64,000 nucleotides of DNA from Agaribacillus sp965228415. Lineage in GTDB: Bacteria; Bacteroidota; Bacteroidia; Cytophagales; Cyclobacteriaceae. Positions within the stretch are counted from its first letter, which is position 1. Every line of letters begins with the position of its first letter. The notes under the pieces were generated by a model. It was not told the DNA's origin. It did not search any database and was given only the letters and a program-made list of their open reading frames with translations. Positions 1 to 8,626 of the stretch are shown here, piece after piece. Position numbers and translations under genes: made by a program. The stretch lies in contig OZ245814.1 in NCBI GenBank assembly GCA_965228415.1, forward strand, positions 8,122,001 to 8,186,000, given 5' to 3'.

Positions 1-159
1 AGAATAGGTGAGACAGCAGTTTAAACCTGACATTTACGACCACCAGGATTTTCAATAGCCGGTACCCCTACAACTTTTTCATTCGGTGGCGCCGTGATCG
101 TCGGTGTTATTACCAGTTTAACCGAGCATGCAAATCAGCCAAATCAACCGATTGGCTGA
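1..159 (+). pseudogene. Possible gene tails at the window edge (uncertain)
   Basis: Frame 1 holds a short tail ending RIGETAV at a stop at 22-24 and another stop at 28-30. It is then open to a stop at 157-159. The second piece reads like the last helix of a membrane protein (GTPTTFSFGGAVIVGVI), reminiscent of the C-terminus of EamA/DMT-type transporters. It has no start codon of its own, so it would be a decayed remnant or chance. The upstream sequence is needed to decide. Confidence 0.2.
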
Positions 160-166
160 TTTGCAT
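128..166 (+). terminator. Strong hairpin, likely intrinsic terminator
   Basis: Perfect inverted repeat with 15-base arms (128-142 and 152-166) and a 9-base loop, followed by a T-rich stretch with a 7-T run around 180-187. It probably ends transcription entering from the left and insulates the permease gene at 331. Confidence 0.65.
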
Positions 167-330
167 TGCTCTTTGCGATATTTTTTTATGTAATGATGCT
201 GTGAGGAGATTCAATAAATTTGGCCGGAATAAAGGAAACTAAGTTCACAACTTTTTGATACTTTATTTTGAAAATTGAATTATTGATGCTTTTTTAGCCA
301 AATTTTCAGTTTTTCCTTCAACAATATTTT

Positions 331-1650
331 ATGCCACTAATTATCGTTCTCCTGGGTATCCTTCTCCTGCTGATATTGATTGTGGTGTTTAAACTGAATG
401 CTTTCATTGCCTTTGTCATTGTTTCCCTGCTGGTTGGCGTAAGTGAGGGGCTTCCTGTTATTGCCACCGTTGATGCCATCAAAAGTGGCATTGGTAATAT
501 TATGAGTTCCCTGATTATCATTTTGGGATTTGGGGCAATGCTGGGTAAGTTGGTAGCGGATAGCGGGGCGGCTTACCGGATTACAACAGGGCTGGTTGAT
601 GCCTTTGGTATTAAGAACATTCAGTTCGCCCTGATGGTAACAGGATTCATAGTGGGCATTCCGATGTTTTATTCAGTGGGTTTTGTGATCCTTGTTCCGC
701 TGGTATTTACCATGGCAGCCAGTACAAAATTACCATTGTTATACGTGGGTATTCCAATGCTCGCTTCTTTGTCTGTAACACATGGATATCTACCACCTCA
801 TCCGGCTCCAACGGCCATCGTAGATATGTTTCAGGCCGATATGGGCACCACTTTGATTTATGGAATTATCGTGGCGATACCCGCTATCCTGGTGGCCGGG
901 CCCTTGTTGTCGGGTTACTTTAAAAAGTATAATCCCCAACCCTTAAAAGAGTTTATAGGAACCGAAAATGTAGCCGGTCAGAAAACACCTTCCTTAGGTG
1001 TTAGTCTGGTAGTGGCATTATCGCCGGTAATTTTGATAGGCTTTTCGGCATTAGCCAATTTATGGTTTAAAGGGGATCACGCGATACTTGTCTTTGCCAA
1101 TGTGGTCGGAAACCCTTCCATCGCCATGTTAATCGCTGTTTTAGCTGCCATATACTTTCTGGGAATCAGAAATGGGCACAAAATGGGTGATTTGATGAAT
1201 TCAATAACAAAAGGCGTTTCGGGCATCACGATGGTGTTACTGATCATCGCCGGCGCAGGCGCTTTTAAGCAGGTGCTTATCGAAAGCGGTGTAAGTGATT
1301 ACATTGCCGGATTGATGAAAGAATCCAACATGTCACCACTTTTTTTGGCCTGGCTGATCGCCGCGGTGATCAGAGTCTGTGTGGGGTCTGCAACAGTGGC
1401 CGGACTAACATCCGCCGGTATTGCCATGCCATTAGTAGAAAGCCTGGATGTTTCGCCGGAACTTATGGTACTGGCAGTTGGCTCGGGCAGCCTTGTATTG
1501 TCGCATGTGAATGATAGCGGCTTCTGGCTTTTTAAAGAATATTTTAACTTAAGTATTAAGGAGACTTTGTCCACCTGGACCGTGATGGAAACTACCGTTT
1601 CCGTTATGGGACTAATAGGTGTGTTAGTATTAAACCTGATTATCAATTAA
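331..1650 (+). CDS. GntP-family permease (gluconate/sugar-acid:H+ symporter)
   Basis: A 439-residue integral membrane protein with about a dozen hydrophobic segments along its whole length. The N-terminal half carries family-typical blocks (LGFGAMLGKLVADSGAA, GIPMFYSVGFVILVPL and the THGYLPPHPAP loop). Known members import gluconate, idonate or related hydroxy-acids with protons across the inner membrane; the substrate cannot be read from sequence. The ATG at 331 has no Shine-Dalgarno, which is normal in this phylum. An aldo/keto reductase follows 37 bases downstream on the same strand, so the pair may form a sugar-acid uptake and reduction unit. Confidence 0.9.
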   Translation: MPLIIVLLGILLLLILIVVFKLNAFIAFVIVSLLVGVSEGLPVIATVDAIKSGIGNIMSSLIIILGFGAMLGKLVADSGAAYRITTGLVDAFGIKNIQFALMVTGFIVGIPMFYSVGFVILVPLVFTMAASTKLPLLYVGIPMLASLSVTHGYLPPHPAPTAIVDMFQADMGTTLIYGIIVAIPAILVAGPLLSGYFKKYNPQPLKEFIGTENVAGQKTPSLGVSLVVALSPVILIGFSALANLWFKGDHAILVFANVVGNPSIAMLIAVLAAIYFLGIRNGHKMGDLMNSITKGVSGITMVLLIIAGAGAFKQVLIESGVSDYIAGLMKESNMSPLFLAWLIAAVIRVCVGSATVAGLTSAGIAMPLVESLDVSPELMVLAVGSGSLVLSHVNDSGFWLFKEYFNLSIKETLSTWTVMETTVSVMGLIGVLVLNLIIN

Positions 1651-1687
1651 ATTTAAACAGATCATCTTTTTATAAAATAGCAGTCAA

Positions 1688-2683
1688 ATGGAAAATTACA
1701 AAGCCGATGTTAAAAGATATGATTCAATGCAGTATCGTCGCTGTGGCAGAAGTGGTATATTATTACCGGCCATCTCGTTGGGTCTTTGGCATAACTTTGG
1801 CTCGATCGACAACTTTGAAAATGGCAGGGGAATTGTAAGAAAAGCATTTGATCTTGGCATAACACATTTTGACCTCGCTAATAATTACGGACCGGTGTAC
1901 GGATCGGCGGAGGAAAATTTTGGACGGATACTAAAAAAAGACTTTAAGTCCTACAGAGATGAGATGATTATTTCTTCCAAAGCGGGATGGGATATGTGGC
2001 CCGGGCCCTATGGCAATTTTGGATCCAAGAAATACCTTGTGGCCAGTTTGGACCAAAGCCTGAAAAGGATGGGACTGGAGTATGTAGATATATTTTACCA
2101 TCATCGACCGGACCCGGAAACGCCGGTGGAAGAAACCATGGGAGCCCTGGACCTTATCGTGAGACAAGGGAAGGCATTGTACGTCGGCATCTCAATGTAT
2201 GACAAAGATCAAACCGCAGAGGCTGTCAACGTGCTGAAAGAATTGGGCACACCTTGTTTTATTCATCAACCAAACTACAGCATGTTTGACCGCTGGATAG
2301 AAGGAGGATTATTAGAAGAATTAGAACGTAGCGGCACCGGCTGCATTGTGTTTTCACCGTTACAACAGGGGCTGCTGACCAACAAATACCTGAAGGGAAT
2401 CCCCGAAGATTCAAGAGCGGCAAAGGAGTCCGGGTACCTGCAAAAAGACAGCATCACTTCTGAGAAATTGGAAAAAGTAAAGGCACTGAATGAATTGGCA
2501 GCATCGAGAGGGCAAAGTCTCGCACAAATGGCCATTGCCTGGTTGCTCAAAGATCAGCGCGTTACATCTGTTCTGATGGGCGTAAGCAGCGAAAAACAGT
2601 TATTGGATAATGTTAATTCACTGGATAACCTGGCATTTTCTACCCAGGAAACTGAAAAAATTGAGCAGATACTAAGCACGTAG
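1688..2683 (+). CDS. Aldo/keto reductase, YghZ/GPR-like
   Basis: A 331-residue cytoplasmic NADPH-dependent oxidoreductase of the aldo/keto reductase superfamily. The catalytic set is visible: Asp62 and Tyr67 (FDLANNYGP), Lys98 (ISSKAGW) and His138 or His139 (FYHHRPD). Similarity is greatest to the L-glyceraldehyde-3-phosphate reductase subgroup (NNYGPVYGSAEENFGRIL, then KAGWDMWPGPYG). It reduces sugar aldehydes or methylglyoxal-like carbonyls; the exact substrate is unknown. It lies 37 bases after the permease and is probably cotranscribed with it. Confidence 0.92.
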   Translation: MENYKADVKRYDSMQYRRCGRSGILLPAISLGLWHNFGSIDNFENGRGIVRKAFDLGITHFDLANNYGPVYGSAEENFGRILKKDFKSYRDEMIISSKAGWDMWPGPYGNFGSKKYLVASLDQSLKRMGLEYVDIFYHHRPDPETPVEETMGALDLIVRQGKALYVGISMYDKDQTAEAVNVLKELGTPCFIHQPNYSMFDRWIEGGLLEELERSGTGCIVFSPLQQGLLTNKYLKGIPEDSRAAKESGYLQKDSITSEKLEKVKALNELAASRGQSLAQMAIAWLLKDQRVTSVLMGVSSEKQLLDNVNSLDNLAFSTQETEKIEQILST

Positions 2684-2969
2684 GCAAGCGCTATCATTCC
2701 TTTTGTGATTTAAAACCCTGTGGTGGGTATCAAGCAGCATGGACTGTTTTGCCAGACACCTATTGGCGCTAAGGTCCGGCCGGTGTAGCAGGATCTTTAG
2801 ACGCCTGGAAGGTTTTCAATACAGTATCTAAATAACTATCTTTAATACACAACTGGCACACTTATTTTTCTTTTTAGTTACGTCAGCCAAGCTAAATTGG
2901 GAGAAATGTAATATGCATTTTTTTTAATTTTTGTCAATTTCGATGTTTAACGAATAATCAATGGATTAA

Positions 2970-5720
2970 ATGCTGATTTTTACATTCGGGAAACGACTCT
3001 TTTTGATCTTATGCCTGTTGAAGGCATTTGCTGTTGTGGCCCAGGAAAGTAATGTTAAGATCATCACTAAAAGCTACCAGGATAAGCAGCTCACCGATAT
3101 TTTGCAAGAGCTTGAAACTTATTTTGACCGGCAGATTTACTATTTACCTGCAGATAGCACGATAATCACGGGAGATTGGCAGTTTGAGGGCAATACCCTC
3201 GATGAAGTTTTAAACCGGTTGTTAGATCACACCGAACTTGGTTATTTAGGTTACAGAAATTATGCAATAATTATTGCAGAAAAACGGCTTTTACAGCAGC
3301 GTTATTCATCGGATTTTTACCAACTTCTCGAACAGCGCCAATCCATTGCCACACAAGGTATATACGGTGGGGTTAAGGATATTACCGTAGGGGATGTCAA
3401 ACAAATGAATGAGGAGAATACTGTAAGAGTCGCGGGTAAAATAAGAGATAGCGAAACGGGAAAACCGATTGTGGGCGCCACCTTGTTTTTCTCCGATTTG
3501 GGTAGAGGGGTGAGTACCGACATCAATGGGCATTATGCAATCAACCTCGATGTTGGAAGATACGATTTGACAATCAATTACGTCGGGTATGATGAACTCC
3601 GGGCAAGACTCACGGTGTTCAGCCAAGATCAACTGGATTTGGAGATGGAGAAGGAGGCCATTACCTTAGAAGAGGTGGTAGTGGAGTCAAGGGCGCCGGA
3701 TCAAAACGTAATTGCTGTTTTGATGGGTGTTGAGGAGCTAAGTGCCAAATCCATCAAGGGATTGCCTACTTTCCTCGGAGAGGCGGATGTCATTAAAAGC
3801 CTGTTATTTTTACCCGGTGTAAGCACAGTCGGGGAAGGTGCAAGTGGTTTTAACGTTCGGGGAGGGAGCGTAGGCGAAAATCTGATTTTGCAGGACGAAG
3901 CTTTTATCTTTAACCCTTCTCATGCGCTGGGTTTTTTTTCCACCTTCAACCCGGATCTGATAAAGGGAGTTACGCTTTTTAAAGGCACGATGCCGGCCCA
4001 ATTTGGAGGCAGGCTATCCTCTGTGCTGGACGTGGGTATGCGGGATGGCAGTTATCAAAAATTTAAAATAAAAGGCGGGCTGGGCGTAGTATCAAGCAGA
4101 ATATCGCTGGAAACACCGATAAAAAAGGAGAAAACATCATTTATTCTGGGAGGGCGGATTACCTACTCCGATTGGTTGCTAAATCTTATTAATGTTCCCG
4201 ATGTTCAAAATAGTGAGGTATCCTTTTACGATTTAAATGCCAGGTTATCGCACAATTTTAGCGATAAGGCTAAACTGACGATTTCGGGATATACCAGTCG
4301 CGATGAGCTTACTTTTGCGGATGAATTTGGCTACGATTATCAAACCGATGGCGTACAGATTAATGTTCGCAATGTACTGAACCCTCGTTTAATATCGTCA
4401 TTTTCAGCCGTATATAGCCAGTACCAAAGCGCTTTGATCGACCCCGAGTCCAGCGAGTCGTTCCGTCTGGATAACAGCATTAGCTATTATAAGTTTAAGG
4501 AACAATTCAGGTATGCCGTAAGTGAGCATTTAAATCTGGACTTTGGGGGTACTTATATCAAATATGAACTGGACCCGGGCAAAATTACCCCTATTGGCGA
4601 TGCTTCCCTGACGGCAGAGAGGGAACTGCCAACGGCGTTTGCCAGAGAGTTCGTGGCCTTTGCAAACGGGGAGTGGGACCTGGGTGCCAATATAGCGATC
4701 TCCGCCGGTCTTAGGTTTACCAGGTTTGAAAATGTTGGGCCTGGCACGATCAACAGGTATGTAGACAATAGCCGTCCTGAGGAAACGACACTTACCGGCA
4801 CGGAAAATATCGGAGATGGAGAGGTTATTGAAGGTTATGAGAGATTGGAACCAAGGGTTTCGGCAAAACTCATGTTAAATACCCAGACATCATTAAAACT
4901 TGGTTATAGCCGTACAGCACAGTTCTTGCATCAAATCTCTAACTCAGATGCCACCACACCTATTGATATATGGCAGTTCAGCAACAATTTCATAGCACCC
5001 CAGAAAGCTGATAACTTTTCAGTCGGGCTATTCAGGAATTTCAAAAACAACCAATGGGAAACCTCTATAGAATTATATTACCGGGAAACAGACCGGTTGG
5101 TGGAATACCGGGATTTTTCGGATTTACTGGCCAATGATCTTCTGGAAACAGAGCTGTTAGCCGGCATAGGTAAAGCCTATGGCGCAGAGTTAAGCATTCG
5201 TAAAAGAAGAGGTGTGGTGAACGGTTGGCTGGCTTACACCTATGCGAGAAGCAAGCGACGCGTAAATGGCGAATCACCGGAATTTACAATAAGTAATGGT
5301 AATTGGTATCGTTCAAATTTTGATAAGCCCCATGATCTTACCCTCGTTACCAATTTTGAAATAAATAAACGACATAAGGTTGCAGTCAACTTTAATTATA
5401 ATACAGGTAGGCCAACCACCGCGCCCATCGGAAAATTTGGGGTCGGCAATGTCCAAAATATACCTATCTATTCTGAAAGAAATGCTTTGAGAATACCGGA
5501 TTATCATCGCCTGGATATCGCCTATACATTAAGCCCCGGATTCAGGAAAGGCAGAAAGTGGAAAAGCAGCTGGACATTGTCGGTTTATAACCTGCTGGGA
5601 AGAAAAAATGCCTTTGCGGTGTTTTATACCCAACCGGGCCTGGGCAATTTGATTGCCAATCGATTATCGGTATTGGGCAGCGCGTTTCCGGCCATTACTT
5701 ACAACTTTGAATTAAGATGA
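2970..5720 (+). CDS. TonB-dependent outer membrane receptor with STN and carboxypeptidase-regulatory-like domains
   Basis: A 916-residue outer membrane receptor. Residues 1-25 are a signal peptide ending near VVAQ. An STN (secretin/TonB short N-terminal) domain spans about 30-105, a carboxypeptidase-D regulatory-like beta sandwich about 152-227, and a plug about 245-360 (GFNVRGGSVGENLILQDEA). The remainder is a 22-strand-type barrel ending in the aromatic FELR tail. STN domains usually signal to a FecR/anti-sigma partner, but none is encoded nearby. It is followed after 1 base by a DUF4249 lipoprotein, and this receptor/DUF4249/macroglobulin trio is a recurrent Bacteroidota operon. The ligand is unknown. 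Confidence 0.92.
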   Translation: MLIFTFGKRLFLILCLLKAFAVVAQESNVKIITKSYQDKQLTDILQELETYFDRQIYYLPADSTIITGDWQFEGNTLDEVLNRLLDHTELGYLGYRNYAIIIAEKRLLQQRYSSDFYQLLEQRQSIATQGIYGGVKDITVGDVKQMNEENTVRVAGKIRDSETGKPIVGATLFFSDLGRGVSTDINGHYAINLDVGRYDLTINYVGYDELRARLTVFSQDQLDLEMEKEAITLEEVVVESRAPDQNVIAVLMGVEELSAKSIKGLPTFLGEADVIKSLLFLPGVSTVGEGASGFNVRGGSVGENLILQDEAFIFNPSHALGFFSTFNPDLIKGVTLFKGTMPAQFGGRLSSVLDVGMRDGSYQKFKIKGGLGVVSSRISLETPIKKEKTSFILGGRITYSDWLLNLINVPDVQNSEVSFYDLNARLSHNFSDKAKLTISGYTSRDELTFADEFGYDYQTDGVQINVRNVLNPRLISSFSAVYSQYQSALIDPESSESFRLDNSISYYKFKEQFRYAVSEHLNLDFGGTYIKYELDPGKITPIGDASLTAERELPTAFAREFVAFANGEWDLGANIAISAGLRFTRFENVGPGTINRYVDNSRPEETTLTGTENIGDGEVIEGYERLEPRVSAKLMLNTQTSLKLGYSRTAQFLHQISNSDATTPIDIWQFSNNFIAPQKADNFSVGLFRNFKNNQWETSIELYYRETDRLVEYRDFSDLLANDLLETELLAGIGKAYGAELSIRKRRGVVNGWLAYTYARSKRRVNGESPEFTISNGNWYRSNFDKPHDLTLVTNFEINKRHKVAVNFNYNTGRPTTAPIGKFGVGNVQNIPIYSERNALRIPDYHRLDIAYTLSPGFRKGRKWKSSWTLSVYNLLGRKNAFAVFYTQPGLGNLIANRLSVLGSAFPAITYNFELR

Positions 5721-5721
5721 A

Positions 5722-6798
5722 ATGCAGTTGAAATTATATGATCACCGGTTTTTTATACAGCTATTGTTGCTGTGTTGGCTCACAGGCTGTATTGATAAAA
5801 TACCCCTGGAGACGGAAGGCATGGTAGATCTGCTGGTCATCGAAGGAAGTATTAATAATCAACCCGGCCCTTATACGATTACCATTAAACGAAGTGGCGA
5901 TTTTTCTGAGGATCAGCTGGCTATTCCCGATCCGGTTACAGGAGCGCAGGTACGAATTGTTGCCAGTACCGGTGAGTCTTCCGGCATGAGCGAAGTTGAT
6001 CCGGGTATTTACCAAACCAATGACCAGAACTTCCGGGGAGAGATTGGCAAGGCTTATCATATGGAAGCTACCCTTGCGAATGGAAAAACCTACCGGTCAG
6101 TGGCTGAAGTGTTGTTGCCTGTACCACCCATTGACCAGGTGAGCTTTGAAACCATTAAACAAGAGGTGTTGGGTGCTAATAATGTTATTTCGGAAGAAGA
6201 CTTTATCCGGTTTTCGGTCGATACCCGGATTCCCGATGACGGTAAACGCCACTATCTAAAATGGAATTTTACCGGTGAATATGTTTTTAGCGAAATTGGC
6301 GATCCGTCGGTCCCACTCAAGCCGGTAAAGCAATGTTATGTGCCTGACAATATCGACCTGAACAGAATTGTAATTTTTAGCGGAGGTGATGGCACCAGAA
6401 AAGAGCTGACCAAAGAATTGCTGGTGAAAGACCTGGATAATAAGTTTCTCATTACTTATTGTTTTCACCTTTTCCAGCAGTCATTGACCCCCGCGGCATA
6501 TGCATTTTGGGAAAAAGTCGAAGCGCTGGTCAATCGTTCCGGCAGCTTGTTTGAAGTACCTCCCGGAAGAATTGACGGAAATATTGTAAATCCCGACGAA
6601 CCTGGCGAGGAGGTACTTGGCTACTTTTATGCCACTGCTGTGGATGATGTTCGTTTTTTTGTACAAAGAAGAGACATAGAGGATGTTGTTATATTCAATA
6701 ATTGTAATAATGCGGACCCGGAATTACTTGCGCTATGTCTTAACTGTTTGCTGGTTCCTAACAGCACGCTGGAAAAACCACCCTATTGGGAAGATTAA
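5722..6798 (+). CDS. DUF4249 family lipoprotein
   Basis: A 358-residue lipoprotein with lipobox LTGC (Cys23) after a hydrophobic leader. The following IPLETEGMVDLLVIEGSI stretch is typical of DUF4249, a family almost always encoded directly after a TonB-dependent receptor and thought to be its surface-exposed partner. Paired cysteines near the C-terminus (NNCNNAD, LCLNCL) suggest disulfides. It begins 1 base after the receptor stop and its stop overlaps the next start by one base (TAATG), so the three genes are translationally coupled. Its molecular function is not established. Confidence 0.88.
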   Translation: MQLKLYDHRFFIQLLLLCWLTGCIDKIPLETEGMVDLLVIEGSINNQPGPYTITIKRSGDFSEDQLAIPDPVTGAQVRIVASTGESSGMSEVDPGIYQTNDQNFRGEIGKAYHMEATLANGKTYRSVAEVLLPVPPIDQVSFETIKQEVLGANNVISEEDFIRFSVDTRIPDDGKRHYLKWNFTGEYVFSEIGDPSVPLKPVKQCYVPDNIDLNRIVIFSGGDGTRKELTKELLVKDLDNKFLITYCFHLFQQSLTPAAYAFWEKVEALVNRSGSLFEVPPGRIDGNIVNPDEPGEEVLGYFYATAVDDVRFFVQRRDIEDVVIFNNCNNADPELLALCLNCLLVPNSTLEKPPYWED

Positions 6799-8528
6799 TG
6801 GTGATGATAAATAAAATTAGCACGATACTAAAAATTAGCGTCAGGCCACTATTGATTTTGGTGGTTACACTTAATATTAATGCCTCCAAAGCCAGGAGCC
6901 ATCAAATGGCGGCCAATGATAATGACGGAAGCACTCAATGTACCGTCCATACTGACAAGCCGTTTTATGTAGTGGGTGAGGTGATCTGGTTTAAAGTTTA
7001 CCTGCCGGACAGGCTGCAATACCGAAGATCCCTGGCCCGCGTAGATCTGATAAGTCAACAAAAAGAAATTTTACATACGCAACATGTCTCAATTGATAAA
7101 CACAAAAATGGCTGGGGTTATTATCTCATTCCATACGATTTCAAGCCCGATATATACTTTTTAACAGTTACTGTATTTAATGAAGATGGAAACCATCCGT
7201 TGACGCTGGTTTATCATCCGGTGGCTATTTATAATGATTTGCATCCCATGGATACCACATTAATAGATTTTGAGGCCAGCACGGTCCCTGCAAACGAAGT
7301 GGTGATTTCAAAATCCAATACCAGCATCAATATCTCAACGAATAAATCAACTTATCGCCCTCGCGAGGCAGTATCATTAAAGATAAAGGTAGCGGATCCC
7401 CAGGGCCATGCCATACAGGGTAATTTGTCTATTTCCGTGACCGACAAGGACTTGATCGACGGCCACCCAAAAAATATTTCAAACTTTTCCAAAGGGCCTG
7501 GTGTGACACAATCTTTTCTTGTTGACAACCAAATTGCCGTCAGAGGCGTGGTGAAGCAGGCCACTAACAAGCAAGTATATGAAAGTGATTATTTGGCGGC
7601 GGTAATGGGTGAGGAGGGGTTGATGATACCTTTTGAGTCTTATGATGACGGCACTTTTGAGATTGATCTGCCTTATTTTAATGGCAAGCGCCAAATGCAG
7701 CTGGTAGGATACCTCACCAATGATATTTTTACTACTTTGGATCAGGCTGTCAGTTTACCGGAAAGTATACCTGAAATAACATTGACTTATACCAGGGAGG
7801 TTTTGCGTTATCTGAAAATGAGTAGAAAACGCAAGAAGATTAACCAGCTGTTTGATCAACTAGCCTTTCAAAGCCTGCCGGGCATACAGCCCCCTGAGAA
7901 TAAGTGGGTGCCCGACCGGTCATTGGACATGAACCAGTATGAACCATTTGAAAGTATGGAAGAATTTTTTATTCAGGTGGTAACACCTTTGAAAATTAAA
8001 AGAAGAAAAGATAGCAGTTACCAAATTAGAATGGTTAATCCGGACAATAAGCCGTTTTACCCCGGGGTACCAAGATTCCTAATCGATGGTCGTGTCGTGG
8101 ATGACCCGGTAGAGGCGGTTAGTCTTGATATGAAATCAATTGGGCGCATTGATTTGTTTTACTTTTACAGAAATCTTAACCGGCAATTCGACCAGTTTGG
8201 AAATACCAGTGGTGTAGTCGCCATTTACACGAGGGATGGAAATTATCATAAAGACAACCCACCGCAATCAAATGTCTTTTACGTCCACGGAGGATTGCCG
8301 GCGGCAAATTTTCCATCCATTCCGGCTATGACTGTCGATTCTGAACAAAATACACCAATATTCCAACCGTTGATCTACTGGAATCCATCTGTAAATACCA
8401 ACGGGCAGGGAGAGGCGGAAGTGAAATTTTTTCATAGCGATGATCGTGGAACCTTCAAAGTGGAGGTGGTCTGTAATTGTGGCAATGGAGAGGTTTTAAT
8501 TGAAACAGAAGAGTATGAGACTCAATGA
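6798..8528 (+). CDS. Secreted macroglobulin-like (MG2-type) protein of the receptor operon
   Basis: The start is taken at the ATG at 6798, which overlaps the preceding stop as TAATG. A longer reading would need a TTG at 6786. The protein has about 576 residues, starting with a membrane or signal segment followed by a domain with the TDKPFYVVGEVIWFKVYLP motif seen in MG2 folds of alpha-2-macroglobulin-like proteins. A second similar domain (STNKSTYRPREAVSLKIKV) follows, and a C-terminal block (IYWNPSVNTNGQGEAEVKFF) resembles the bait-flanking MG domain. There is no thioester motif. Such proteins accompany TonB receptor/DUF4249 pairs and probably work in the periplasm or on the surface during ligand capture. 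That role is inference. Confidence 0.75.
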   Translation: MVMINKISTILKISVRPLLILVVTLNINASKARSHQMAANDNDGSTQCTVHTDKPFYVVGEVIWFKVYLPDRLQYRRSLARVDLISQQKEILHTQHVSIDKHKNGWGYYLIPYDFKPDIYFLTVTVFNEDGNHPLTLVYHPVAIYNDLHPMDTTLIDFEASTVPANEVVISKSNTSINISTNKSTYRPREAVSLKIKVADPQGHAIQGNLSISVTDKDLIDGHPKNISNFSKGPGVTQSFLVDNQIAVRGVVKQATNKQVYESDYLAAVMGEEGLMIPFESYDDGTFEIDLPYFNGKRQMQLVGYLTNDIFTTLDQAVSLPESIPEITLTYTREVLRYLKMSRKRKKINQLFDQLAFQSLPGIQPPENKWVPDRSLDMNQYEPFESMEEFFIQVVTPLKIKRRKDSSYQIRMVNPDNKPFYPGVPRFLIDGRVVDDPVEAVSLDMKSIGRIDLFYFYRNLNRQFDQFGNTSGVVAIYTRDGNYHKDNPPQSNVFYVHGGLPAANFPSIPAMTVDSEQNTPIFQPLIYWNPSVNTNGQGEAEVKFFHSDDRGTFKVEVVCNCGNGEVLIETEEYETQ

Positions 8529-8626
8529 GGTATGGGAAAATTTTATTACTGAGGTAAAGACAATACTATAAGGCTATATCTAACTAAAAAAAGTACTGTA
8601 ACTAAATTTACCGGAATTCCGACCAT

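Noticed and set aside
6786..6797. TTG start giving four extra residues to the macroglobulin-like gene
   Set aside because: The ATG at 6798 overlaps the previous stop as TAATG, a typical coupled start. The extra residues overlap DUF4249 coding sequence.
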